Assembly (NCBI GenBank): GCA_037367355.1
Contig: CM074703.1
Coordinates: 3,383,748-3,447,747, forward strand
Source of the DNA: Neoscytalidium dimidiatum
Taxonomy: Eukaryota > Ascomycota > Dothideomycetes > Botryosphaeriales > Botryosphaeriaceae
Direction of reading: 5' to 3'
DNA: 64,000 nt
Shown here: piece after piece, positions 1 to 11,463 of the stretch
How the letters are laid out: the number at the start of each line of letters is the position of its first letter
Numbering within the stretch: the first letter of the stretch is position 1
The notes under the pieces: model-generated
Told to the model about the DNA's origin: nothing
What the model saw: the letters and a program-made list of their open reading frames with translations, nothing else
Databases searched by the model: none
Made by a program: the position numbers and the translations under genes

Positions 1-3000
1 CCGTAAGTTCCTCAACTCTCGAAAGGTCAGCGGTAGTGACTCGGATTCCCAGAGCAGACAGCTCTTTGGAAAGATGATCCTCGAATGCGGTCGCGGTCGG
101 ACTGCGACTCTCGCGGTGCAAGAGAGCCACCTCAGTTGTCTCGACGTCGGGTTCCATCACGGCGTCTGTCTCAACAATAACTAGCGTGGTTCCGTCATGG
201 TCATCAATGGAGATCAGCTCTTTGAGACTGGCATCCGAAATCTCCTTATCTAACGTACTCTTTCTGCCACTGGTGCTAGAGAGCGCGATCTTGCTACTTG
301 GGCGTAAGAGAGTCGTGGCTTGGGACAGAGGAATGTTGCTGCTGGGCGGAGCCAAGACGAGATCGAATTCACCAAGCTCCTCTACTTTGTCAGGCGTAGT
401 AAAAGTAACGTTGAGCTGGGCGTCCGCGAGTGTGCTTTCGAAGCCAGAAGCTGCATCCTGGTCTTTGGTGACCACGGCGCAACGTGCGAACCTGAACCGC
501 TGATCCTTGACCGGCGCGAAGCGCTTGAGCAGGCCTATGCTGTCGTTCCATCCAGGACCGTCTAGCAGAAGCACTTCGAGATCGGCGTGTTTGAAACAGG
601 CCAAGTCCAGCCACGTTGCCAGCAGAGTTCCGGCCTTGCTCAAGTCATCCGGCAGGTTTTGTGCCTTGCTGGTCAACAAAGCGCTTGCTTGAGCGCTGCT
701 CAATGTGTCCACATCTTCCTTCCAGGTCAACCGAGCAGCCCGCTTAGGAGCAGTGGCCGGCAGGGCCTGATTAGTTCCAGAAGCACCGGATGAGACCTCG
801 GTCACCACCATTCCCTTGACCACGATCTTAGGGCTAGTCCAGGATACGTCCGAGACGACCATGTCGCCACGCGTGTCGCGAGCGCTCAGAGAGCTTGCAC
901 TGGCAAAGCCAAGGAACTTTGAACCAACTCCTGAGGGTTGACTCGCGGAGACAAACATGCTCTCAATGGATGTTGGGATGGCCGACTCGGTCAGTGGCTC
1001 GCCTTGTCCTATTGCGACGAAGATCAGATGGAAGATGGCGTCGAGGGTGGCCGGGTGGATAAGGTGCGGTGTCTCGTACTCGTGGGGCATGGTTGACTTG
1101 GTGTCTGGAATAGCAATGGTACCCCAACCTTGGTGCTTTTCCGGCGTGGCGGCTGCCTCAACAACATTGCGGAAGGTCGGACCATACTCAGTCCCAATGG
1201 CTTGCAGCTGGTCGTAGAAGGCATCCACGTTGATCTTCTTGACTGCCTGGCTCTTGATAGCCTCGAGGGTTTTAGTCTGCTGCTGCCATTCAGCCGTACT
1301 GGCAGCCTCATCGACCCCATCATCGTAAAGAATGGCAAAGGAGCCCCAGGAGTGACGGGTCCACTTATCGGCGGCAGAGGTAGAGAAGACGGTGTAATGA
1401 AAGACGTCAGGCAGGACGGAGTGAGGTCGCACGCTGAGGAAGGTCTCAATCCCTTGGTCACCTGCTGGGATAACGAGGCCTTTGTCGAAGCGGACGTCGC
1501 GGAATTCGATACCACGCAGCGCCCGGGCTGGGACCGCCAGTTGCTTGGCGGCTTCGATGGCCATGATGAGCATGCCAGCAGCCGGATACAGCACTGTGCC
1601 GGTGATGACGTGGTCCTCCTGCCACGGGCACTCTGAGGCGCGCAAGAAGTTGCGCCAGCACGGCTCCATAGGGTTCTGATTGGGGACAGGCACGCCGAGC
1701 AAATCAGTGCGTGGAACGTTGCGCAGACGAGCAGACATGGAGGCCGGGGGCTCGTGCCAAAAGCCTTTGGAATGGTTCCAGGGATAGGGCGGCAGCGAGG
1801 GCAGCACTGCGAGATTGCGGTGCTGCTCGTCGTCTTTGTTGACGCGGAGCAAGTCGACGGGGTGTCCGACAGCCCAGAGCAAGCCCGCAGCGGCCTTTGC
1901 AGTTTCGCCAGCATGCTTTCCGCGTGTGAGGATGGAGGCATAGGGGATACGCTCCGGAGCCTGGGCGTCCCACGCAGCCAGTATCTGGCGGCAGGGACCT
2001 TTCAGCGCCTCATGAGGGCCAACCTCGACCAGGGCGCTCCACGGCACGCGCGTGCGGCGACGAGAGGCACGACCGGAGGACTGAGGAGCATAGTCCAGCA
2101 TGTTGGTGAGGGCGCCCGAGAAACGCACCGCAGAAATGAGATTGCGCATCCAGTAGCTTGCGCCCAGCACTGTCGGGTCGTCGATGCGCTCCTCCGTGAC
2201 GGAGCTGAACATGACAATGTCTGACTGTTGCGTGGCCACCTCGCCCACAGCGGCCACAAAGTCGTCGGCAACAGTGCGCATGTGCGGCGAGTGGTAGGCC
2301 ACCTGGACGCGGAGCTTTCGAGCGAAGCGACCCTCTTGCTGTAACATCGTCTCTAGCTGATCGATTGCCTCGACATCGCCCGAAAGCGTCACGCTCGACG
2401 GGCTGTTGACGCAACCCACAACCGCCATGCTTCCCGGCGGCAGCCTTCCCAGGAACTTCTGTGCCTCATCCTCGGACACGCCGGCAGCCATCATGGCACC
2501 GCGGCCTTCACCCACGCGCTTCTTGACCTCTTCGCTATAGAAACCCCGCCAGAAGCCGATCTTCACCGCATCTTCGTGCCTGATGAGTTCGGCGCCGTAA
2601 GCAGCCGCCACCTCGCCGCTGGAGTGGCCGACAGTGGCTCGTGGCCGCACGCCCCAGGACCGCAGCAGATCCACCAGGGCAAGCTGCAGGATCGTGCACA
2701 CTGGCTGCGAGAAGGTGGGCAAGTCGATGCGCTTGTCGGTTGGGTCACTCAGCAAATCGGCCACACGCCAGCCGGCCCCGAGCTTGTCGAGCGTGCTCTG
2801 GCTACGCTCGATGCTCTGGCGGAAGACGGTGTTCCCTAACAGCTCGCGGCCCATGGCCGGCCACTGTGCACCCTGGCCGGTGAAGACGAAGATGGGGTTG
2901 TTGTTGCGGCCGGCCCTATTCAGCTTGGGGAGGGCCTGCATCCGCTCACGCAACGCCTCTAGCGAGGATGCTACGGCGAAGCTGCGGAAGTCGAACTGCG

Positions 3001-4807
3001 TCCGCCGTGCGGCAAGCGTGTATGCGAGATCGTCGGGCGAGATGGTGGCGGCTTGTTCCTTCTGGCCCAGGAAGTTTGCGTAGCTTGCGCCCAGGCGCTG
3101 CACGCCTTCCCGGTCGAAGGCAGAGAAGACGAACAGCTTGGTCTCGTCCAGTCCGTCATCCGAGCTCTTGTCAGACACGCTGAGAGCAGAATCCGACGAC
3201 TCGCCGTCCTCCACAATCGTCCGGTGGTTTCCTGCCAGACCACGGCTCGTCAGGTAGTGGTGTGCGTCATCCAGGATCACATGGGCATTTGCGCCTCCGA
3301 ACCCGAACGAGTTGACACTAGCCCGGCGCAGTCCAGATGTCGGCCAGGGCGTTGCCTCCAGTGGCAGCTTCAGCTTCCATTCCTCCAGCCGCAGCTTAGG
3401 GTTGAGCCGCTCAAATCCTGCGACGGGAGGAATGATGCCTCTTTCAAGCGCCAGCACTGCTTTGATGACGCCGGCGAGGCCTGCCGTGCCTTCGGTGTGG
3501 CCAACATTCGTCTTGACACTGCCCACAACAAGTGGCCGATCCGGACTCCGATCAGCGCCGAAGCTCGCGCCAATCGCACCAAGCTCGATGGGATCCTGCA
3601 ATTGTTAGTGCTGTCAACTAGGGGCTTTGTGGTGTCGTTGAAGACTTACTCCCAGCGAAGTGCCCGTTCCGTGCGCTTCAAAGTAGCACGTATCCTGCAT
3701 GTCCAAGCCGGCGGCCTCGTATGTTGACCGGATGAGCGCCGCTTGAGCCTCGCCGCTGGGCATCGTGATGCCAGGCGTCTTGCCATCTTGGTTTGCACCC
3801 GTGCCGCGGATGACTGCGCGGATCGTATCGCCATCCTCGAGAGCTTTGCGCAATGTCTTGACAACGATGCCAGCAACAGCCTCGCCGCGAGCATATCCGT
3901 TGGCCCTTGCGTCGAACGAGTGGCTGACGCCGTCTGGGCTGAGCATGTGCATAGACGACAGCTGTGAGATGAAGTTTGGCGCGAGAATCATGTTTGTGCC
4001 AGTTACCAGCGCCTGCGGTGCGTCGTCAATGGAGAGTCAAACTGCGCGTTCCAGCCGAAGGAACTTACCTGGGTGGTCTCGCCCAGCCTTAGTGATTGGC
4101 AGGCCAGATGTAGGGCGTAGAGGCTCGAGGAGCAGGCGGTGTCGAGGGAGAAGCTTGGGCCCCGCAGGTCGAAGAACCAAGAAATGCGGTTCGACAACAT
4201 GGCTCTGCTTGTGCCCGACGCCGGATTCTGTGGCAGATGCATAGGGTCACCGGCGGTCATCAGCTCGTAGTCGTAGGTCATGACTCCCGTGTAGACTCCA
4301 GTCTGGGAGCGTGGCAGGCTCTCCATGGGAATGCCGGCTGTTCGGGAGCGGGAAGGCTCAGCAATTGTAGACACTACGGTTAACCAGGTAGAGCTTACCA
4401 TTTTCGAAAGCCTCGTACGCAACCTCAAGCAGCTTCCGCTGCATGGGGTCCATGCCAGCGGCTTCCTTTGCAGTAATGGAGAAAAAGGGAGCATCGAAGG
4501 TGGAAGGGTCTTCATCGAGGAAGAAGCCGCTGCGCGGTTGGATCTAAGAACAGTTAGCCAACGCGAAGCGGGAGATAGGCATGGGATAGCAGAAGCATAC
4601 CGCGCCTCGTCTCTCGTGGTTGGGGTGATACCAGGCTTCCGCGTCGAAGCGGTCCGAGGGCACCTTGGAGTGACCGGTACGGCCCTGGACGATCATGTCC
4701 CAGAAAGTCTCGACGGAGGAAGCATCCCCGGGAAAACGAGCTGCCATGCCGACGATGGCGATGGGCTCAACCTTGTCGCCATAGTTGGAGGCTTGACCAG
4801 GACTCAT
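1..4807 (-). CDS. Highly reducing polyketide synthase, N-terminal 1,526 residues (partial)
   Basis: Type I iterative PKS that builds the cluster's polyketide chain; the gene runs off the window at base 1. Exons are 4807-4601, 4543-4399, 4337-4069, 4012-3650 and 3595 to beyond 1; all junctions are GT-AG and in phase. The ketosynthase covers about residues 10-430, with Cys186 in DTACSSS, His321 in EAHGTGT and His361 in NVGHTEG. The acyltransferase has Ser653 in GHSSG. The dehydratase has His990 in [10 protein letters not shown] and Asp1180 in HPATLDAIF, the spacing usual for reducing PKSs. After the DH, the place of the C-methyltransferase is taken by a stretch near residues 1320-1450 with [12 protein letters not shown] instead of a glycine-rich SAM motif, so methylation is probably lost. 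ER, KR and ACP would lie outside the window. The neighbouring LovG-like hydrolase suggests release by hydrolysis. Family assignment is firm; the product is unknown. Confidence 0.96.
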
Positions 4808-5789
4808 TGCGGCGGTATCGAGCGAAGTATTAGATTACGGATGGCGAGCAAACCAGGACAGCGGTGGAAGGGATGGATGGAGAGGGGATATATGATATCG
4901 AGCTGTATCATCGGGTGTTGGGGTTAGGACAAGCACCCGAGTCACCCCATGAAAGAAAATGCCCCGGGTAGTCCTATCTGGGAAATTTGCACGGACCCGG
5001 ACAACATTCCGCCAAAGACATGGAAGGCCCGACCGAGCTGAGCAATGCCGATGCGGCCGCCTGCGGGCAACGGCCATGTCCACGCTGGTGCCGGCTTCGG
5101 AGCTAGGCATGCTGTTGGGAAGAGCATAGCCGATACGATTGAACGCTGCTGTTGAGCGCGGGCGATTGTTTTGACGCCGAATCGCAACGAGCAGATTTCG
5201 GTCCATGGAGCGCCAGCAGGCGTCCGGACATTGCTGTAAACATCGCTCCTAGCAACGACGCCGCGACAGGATCTCTGCCGCATACAAGCCGGGATTAGGT
5301 TGCATTTTGCTGTTGCGATGCCGTCGACTGCAGCGGGTTGATGCGTGGTGTTTCGCAGTCGAGGAAAGAAGCCGCGATAAGCTCTACACGGTACGGAGTG
5401 CACTACGCTTGGCTTAGTAAGCCCGCGCCAGAGAAGCCGAACGAATCGTACAGACAGAACACAAGCCTTCCAACGCTTCTCTACGCTCTCTCACTGCACG
5501 TCACCCACGACACACGCTCTCTTACCCGCATTGGCGCTTACGCACATGCTACGCTGGAGCTGCGCAAGATGGCTAGGAAACTCAGGACGCGTAAAATTCA
5601 GCTAAGCTAAGTACAGTACATCGGAACCAACTCTACTCAGCGCACGTGCTCCCCCGGTGCCTCTACAATCCTGCCTCTATCATCGCGCCTTTGCCGTGAT
5701 CCAATTGCTGCCTTCAAATCTCTACAGCAACGACCGCCTGCGTCATGGTGAGCTCAACCATATGGCAGCAGCCGTAGCTACAGGACCGC
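4808..5789. other. Intergenic region: PKS promoter and 3' side of hydrolase 1
   Basis: No convincing gene. The segment holds the promoter of the minus-strand PKS, including a weak copy of the cluster element at 4929-4940, and the downstream side of the hydrolase that ends at 5790. The small ORFs here show no recognisable protein features. Confidence 0.6.
4929..4940 (-). promoter_or_regulatory. Weak copy of cluster promoter element before the PKS
   Basis: Reads TCGGGTGCTTGT on the minus strand, 10 of 12 positions matching TCGGGTACTTTT. It lies about 120 bp upstream of the PKS start at 4807. It counts only because stronger copies occur in the other cluster promoters. Confidence 0.35.
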
Positions 5790-6704
5790 TCACCACACCT
5801 GCTGCTGGCTCTGCTGCACTGCCCAATCGACCGCCGCCCAGACCGCCTTCACGTCTTCAGGCCGGCGCGGCACATCATGCCCTCCCGAGTGCACCAGCGC
5901 TTTCACCAGTCGCGGCTCGCACACCCCGCGCATCAGCACCGACAGCTCCACCATGGCAGCATCGTCCTTCTTGCCCGTCACGTGCACCGTCGGGATCCGC
6001 ACCCGTGCCTCCGGTTCCAGCAGCGCCGGGTGGAACACGCGCGGCTGCGACGGGTGGCTTCGCTTTGCAAAATCCCCGCTGTTGGTTGCCTTGTCGATGA
6101 AGCCACCCGACTTGGCTGATTCGAACGCTTTCGCCGTCGTCTCGCACAGCGCCCGCTTCCGCTCGCTCAGCCCAGACAGGTCCGCTCGTGGATATTTCGA
6201 CAGCAGCTCTACTTCCGCATCCGTGAGGCCTTCCAGCACGTCGTTTGCAAACGTCTCGTCCGGCGAAAAGGCCACCACGGTCGACAGCAGGATCGCGAAC
6301 TTCACCGGCGGTGCTTCCCCGGGCTTGTCCCTCGCGTGCTGGATGAGGTATGAGAGCACCAGGGAGCCGCCCTGGCTGAAGCCAAGCAGCCCGTCGAAAG
6401 GCCCCTCGGCCTCGATGAACTCGCTGACCAGCTCGCACGACCGACGCACGTCGTCCGGCGAGAAGCTGGCGTTGTAGCACAGGAAAGGGCCTTTGACGAA
6501 ATTGCCCACTCCTTTTCTCTGTCAGCCACCCGTGCGCAATCACACCATCGCCGGGCTCTACGAACCTTGAGCTTTCTGGCATTCAAATTCTCCATCTAGG
6601 AAAACGAATTCGTAGTTGGGGTCTGCCTTCTCCATGAAAGCGCTCAGCTGGCTCTCCAGAATGGCACCAGACGTGCCGTATCCATGCAAGCACAGGATCC
6701 TCAT
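5790..6704 (-). CDS. FSH1-family serine hydrolase, LovG-like (hydrolase 1)
   Basis: Predicted alpha/beta hydrolase of the FSH1 family, 286 residues, two exons (6704-6566 and 6511-5790). The protein starts MRILCLHGYGTSG, the family's usual first strand and oxyanion loop. The nucleophile is Ser92 in GFSQGGS and the likely catalytic His is His258 in SGGHDVP; an aspartate in HVTGKKDDA is the probable acid. In lovastatin biosynthesis the FSH1 protein LovG releases the polyketide from its PKS, and a gene of this family next to a reducing PKS is most simply read as its thiohydrolase. It lies on the same strand as the PKS, about 1 kb upstream. Its promoter carries an exact cluster element at 6835-6846. 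The release role is inferred from family and position. Confidence 0.93.
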
Positions 6705-7367
6705 GGTCAGATACGCGTCCTAACGATACCGTCCTCTCTGTTCCGCTTAGTCGATGCAGCTCGTTCTTGCGCATGTCCAAATACCACACGCGCCGGTTGC
6801 TTTACTCCCCAGTCCGCAGGGGATCGGGTAATTGTCGGGTACTTTCAGAGCGGGCCCCGTCGAGATGTACCCGGAAGCTCCCGTTGCCCCAAGAACATTC
6901 CGTTGGTATTGCGCTTGCCACAGCGCCGCCACTGTCACAGCTACATTCCATGCAACTCCTCCCCACGCTCCAGACTGATGCCTGACCCTTGGAGCCCCCT
7001 CTGTGGATCAACTCCATGCATTCATGGCTCCTACCAATAACGCCCACGCGGCCCTTGTGCAGTCTCGGTGCGTGAGCCAGTTTGTAGCAAAACATGTCAA
7101 TGGGAGACTGCGGATCATAGACTGCAAGTCGACGGTGGAACAAGGTCTGCGATACTCCAATAACAGATCGGCCGTCCAGTTGTAAACACTGCAATCACGG
7201 CTAAACATCCGCGGTCCAACGACTAATTCAACTTTGTAAGTAGTGTGCTTCCATCACGTTGCGAAGGATCGGAACTTTCTTAATCTTGCATCACTCACGG
7301 AACTGTGGTACAGCTTACCCTGCATCCGAATTTTGACTTCAATTTCTGCCTAAAATCGTGGAAATTT
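6705..7367. other. Intergenic region: promoter of hydrolase 1
   Basis: No gene supported. It includes the hydrolase 1 promoter, with CGGGTA at 6825-6830, the full element at 6835-6846 and an inverted partial copy near 6868. The right half is the 3' flank of the b5 reductase gene. Confidence 0.6.
6835..6846 (+). promoter_or_regulatory. Cluster promoter element TCGGGTACTTTC
   Basis: Exact 12-mer 131 bp upstream of the hydrolase 1 start, shared with the MFS/acyltransferase promoter. CGGGTA just before it and GTACCCGG just after could form a composite site. Confidence 0.6.
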
Positions 7368-8838
7368 CTAGAATACAAATACCCTAGACGTATCAGAAAC
7401 CATGTCTCTGCCACCAATCACCTCCAAATTCTGTTTCATGGCTTTGACCATTGCTTGTGGACCACATATGAGATAGCCAGTCTTATCGCTAGGCTGCGGC
7501 AACAGCTTTTGCATCATTTGTGTATTGATCCATCCAGACTGCCCCTCCCAGCCCGGCGGAGGGTGCGCCAATATATGGTGCACCGATAGCTTCGTCGGAT
7601 ACCGCCGGGAGAGCTCGTCGAGCTCATCTCTTAGCAGAATGTCCTCATGTGTCTCGTTTCCGTACAACAGATACACCTTGGTCGAATCCATCGGATTTTC
7701 GCATATCGCGCGGACAAGCTGGTAGATTGGCGTGATGCCGCTTCCACCGGCGATGCAGCCAATCCGTTCCCATTTTCCTGGGTGATAATCCCTAAAACTG
7801 CCGAACGGACCGGATACAGAGACTTCCGAGTTGAGGGGCAGATTAAGCAGGTAGTTGCTCATCTTCCCTTGCGGATACACCTTCACTGTCAGCTCCAGAG
7901 TGCTACCACAGTCGAGCGCAGATGTTGGTGTATAGCTTCTCTGCACCCTCTGGCCGTCAATCCGAGCCACAATCCTAATGTGTTGTCCCAGGGGCAGGCC
8001 GAGAGGTACTCCCTCCTCGGGAAGTCGGAGGATAAAACGATAGACGCTGCGCGCCACCTGTTGCTTCTCTATGAGTGTAAAGCTCTGGTACCTTCCGGGG
8101 TCGAGGACCTGCTTCCTTTTCCCGTCTACACCGGGGCAAGGAAGCGGTCTGGCTGGTTTGATATAGGCCGGGTAGCTTTCTATTGGTTTATGTTTCTCGA
8201 AAAAGCGGGATGCCATGAAGCACAGGCAAAGAATGTTCAGCGAGGCCGTGGTGAGTGCTCCTCCCCAGAAGTCCATGAAGCTGGGGCCTTTCGGTCTCTC
8301 AGACAACGTCTGAGCGACTTTCGGAACAAGGGATCTCATCGACAACGGTAGCATGGTCTTAGCGAGGTAGATTCCGACGCCAGCTGCACAACACACTGGT
8401 AACGTTGCAACCATCTTACTCCGCTTCCTGCCAGCTGGCTTTGACTGTGGAACAAGCCTCAAAGATTGAGTTTGAGCAGGGCGTCTCGGCTGTTCCTGGG
8501 AATGTTCAGCCCCCGCTCAGGTCAACCGTCTGAACAAACTTACATGAGGTGGCAGTTTTCCGACCAGCAACTTTTCCATTGCCTCGAATGCGTCGTCAGA
8601 GTGCGCCGCGTCCTCGAACGCTGCGGTGGCGTCCTTTCCTGCCACACCCTGAAGTATTTCCTCCCCACCGGGGTGCTCATTCAAGTAGCCGGTCACATTG
8701 TATACTAGTTCTTTTTAGCAAGATGCCTGATCCATCTCGGGTGTGCTACCAACCTTTTCCATCGATTGCGATCCAAAGATCATCCTTGGTACTGTGCGAG
8801 GAGACTTCTGCCAATGAGTACTCTTTCAGGTCGTCCAT
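7368..8838 (-). CDS. Cytochrome b5 / NADH-cytochrome b5 reductase fusion protein
   Basis: A 440-residue fusion that would pass electrons from NADH through FAD and heme to a membrane acceptor such as a P450. Exons are 8838-8754, 8704-8544 and 8444-7368, in phase. The N-terminal cytochrome b5 domain has axial histidines His39 in NEHPGG and His63 in DAAHSDDA. Two hydrophobic stretches follow near residues 95-115 and 135-155, suggesting anchoring in the ER membrane. The reductase part has the FAD motif RSYTPTS, then GKMSNYL, the NADH-binding GGSGITP and the CGPQAM motif near the C-terminus. The gene is divergent from a P450 across 260 bp, so the two probably share a promoter. Specialised metabolite clusters seldom carry this fusion; a role as dedicated redox partner is inferred. 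Confidence 0.93.
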
Positions 8839-9098
8839 ACTGGACCAGGCGGTCTTGTCGATGCAAATTTTGTTTCGCGTGCAATTTGCTCGGGTTCACG
8901 CTGACTGTTGTATAAGCGATCCTCTTAAACATGAAATATACCGAAGGCTCGGGTCGTTACTCGTCTCAGCCCCCTACCGAAATGGCCCGAGCCGCGGCGT
9001 CGCCGCATGCTAATTGGAAAAGCTCCCCTCTCTAAAATATTATCTGAGTCCTGAAACGTTCGCTCAGGTAGGTTACACACGAAGCATATCCTACAACA
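8839..9098. promoter_or_regulatory. Divergent promoter between b5 reductase and P450
   Basis: A 260-bp shared intergenic region. It carries two partial matches to the cluster element with the TCGGGT core, at 8890 and 8949 on the plus strand, but no full 12-mer. Confidence 0.4.
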
Positions 9099-10924
9099 AT
9101 GGCGGTCAAGCAGTTCTACTTAATGGGGCTTGGTGGGCGTTCCGCCAAGCAGTTTGACATTGGTTCTCCGAAGAGTCTGAGTGAGTTGCAAGCCAACGTC
9201 GCAAAAGCATATAATATACTGTCACCCAAATGTACGTGTCTGCCTCCCTGTTCAAATGAAAGGGCTTCAGCTGCTGATACAAATGCCACGAAGACATCAC
9301 ATTCCACCACCAGGGTGCAGAACTTCAATCAGTCGAAGACGTCTTTAAGAGTGATCCCATTGGCATCACCGTCGATGGACATAGCGTCAGAGAGCCACAG
9401 GCCCCTGAGGGGCTTCCTTTCTTTGGAAACCACTTCGAACTCTATCCTGACCATGTTGGGAATCACGAGCGGCTGTTCGCAAAGTATGGAGGCGTTATCA
9501 AAACGAACAACATGGGGAGGATTACCTACCTAACAAATGATCCCGAGATCGCAGCGGTAGTGCTAAAAGAGGGAGATTACTTCACAAAGGCTCCTTCCGA
9601 TCCTAGCCATCCTATTTATGGTATCAGAGACGAGACAGCACTGTTTCTTTGCGATACCGACCATCCCGCGTGGAAGGAGGCGCATAAATTCGTCCCTCCG
9701 AGCATGTCACCAAAAGCGGTGAGACACTATACCCCGCTTCTGCAGAAGGCCGTAGACAAGTCTTTCAACGTGTTGGACGAGGTTGATGCCCGAGGAGAGG
9801 CTTTCAACGTGTACCGATTCACTGCCAAACTGGCGTCGCAGATCATCTGCCAACTTGTCCTGGGCATCGACCTGCACCATTTCGACTCCCCAGAGGCACC
9901 CCTCCACAGAGTGATAGTGTTGCTCAACCAGTACCTAACGCTGAACCGCCGAGTCCAAACTAAAGGCGCTTGGTATTCATACATCCCGTTCGGTAAGGGT
10001 TGCGGTTAATCCCTCTTTTTTTTTTTTTCCTTTACATTCGCGCAAGCACCATGCTGACAGCCCGAAACATCAGGCGACCCCGTTCTCCTCAAACAAACCC
10101 GGAGCGAGCTGTACGGCATCATCGAAGAAGCGATCCAAGCCTGCAAGCTGGGCGGCTCGACCGATCTCCCCATCCACGACGCCGCCCTGCACGCCACTTG
10201 CATCGTCGACTACCTGACGCGGGCGACGGACGAGCGGGGCGCCAAGCTGCGCAAGTCCTACGTCCTCTCCAACACGCTCGCGCTCGTAGGCGCAGGCTTC
10301 GTGACAAGCTCGTCGCTCCTGGCCTGGCTGATCTACGCGCTGGCGACGCATGCGGGGGGCGCTCACCAACGCCGCCTCTTGCAGGAGCTGGTCGACGCGG
10401 GCGCGGAGCACAACAAGACGTGGACGTACGACGAGATCCACAGCCTACGCTTCCTGGACGCCTTTGTCAAGGAGACGCAGCGCGTACATGGCCCGTCTTT
10501 CCAGCCCGCCCGCAACGCCCGCGCCGACGTCGTGCTGCCGGGCGGCTGGGCCGTGCCCCGCGGCGCCATTGTCATCCCCAGCCTGCCGCACATCCACCGC
10601 CACCGCGATCACTGGGACAACCGGGACGTCTTCGATCCCGACCGCTGGCTGCGTGACGACGGCAAGAAGAATGAGCGGCACCGCGCCTCGTTCATCCCGT
10701 TTGCCACCGGCGCCAGGGGCTGCATCGGCTTCAACGTCGCCCTGCAGGAGGTGAAAGTCGCTCTCGCCGAGCTGGTGTATCGTTATGAGTTCTTCGACGC
10801 ATCGGAACGGGCCATAGAGTACGACCCAGAGTTCATCGTCATCCGCCCGATGAACTTCTACGCCAGGGCTGTGAGGAGGACGTCATGGCCGGAGCCTCGG
10901 CGATCATCGGGGTCAAACTCATGA
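9099..10924 (+). CDS. Cytochrome P450 without an evident N-terminal membrane anchor
   Basis: Heme-thiolate monooxygenase of 560 residues, probably oxidising the polyketide. Exons are 9099-9231, 9294-9992 and 10074-10924. Seen in order are the I-helix VGAGFVTSS, ExxR as KETQR, the FDPDRW region and the heme loop FATGARGCIG with the axial ligand at about Cys494. The first 100 residues contain no long hydrophobic helix or proline hinge, unlike ordinary microsomal P450s; a short polar domain precedes the EGLPFFGNHFELYPDH region. The protein may be soluble or peripherally bound. The 3' exon is markedly more GC-rich than the second. It is divergent from the b5 reductase gene. The substrate cannot be told. 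Confidence 0.93.
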
Positions 10925-11463
10925 GTGGACATGATATGAGTGGTGGATGCCATGTCTTGAGCAATAGACCACTAGTCCTACCTTCTCAGATTAAGCGCAA
11001 CCATTAAGAAGAGATTGAACCGTCTCATTGGACACTCTTCCCTGCTTTCCTATGCGTTCTTCCATCTTCATAAGTCGATGTACAGGATAAAATATAATTC
11101 TACAGTGATATAAGTGACAACGCTAATTCCTTAAGCTATATTCACGACTTTGAATATACATCAAGTGAGGAAGTTTATTTTGTTTTTCTGGTTTTCCGTA
11201 TTTCAAGTTTCTACCATAAGCAGCAAGATATCCTCATCGGGATTTTACAACACGGTCACAGTGCATACGTAGTTTGAGATATTAGGGGAAGAAGTAAATT
11301 TTCCTTGAAAGACGACAGATCTAGAGCAGGAAAAAAAAAAAAAAAAAAACGCAGCAGTAGTCTATTCCCTGGCTTACTCTTTTTTCTCTAGCGCAAAAGG
11401 ATGTGTCGGTCTATAGAAAATCCAAACACCAACACCCATTGGAGCTGTACGCATAACCTCGCA
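10925..11463. other. Intergenic region between convergent genes
   Basis: AT-richer 3' flanks of the P450 and hydrolase 2, including a poly-A run near 11331-11349. No gene or structured element recognised. Confidence 0.5.

Noticed and set aside
1024..1941. 305-codon minus-strand ORF inside the PKS
   Set aside because: It is an out-of-frame shadow. The PKS frame is open from 3595 to base 1 and carries the AT and DH motifs.
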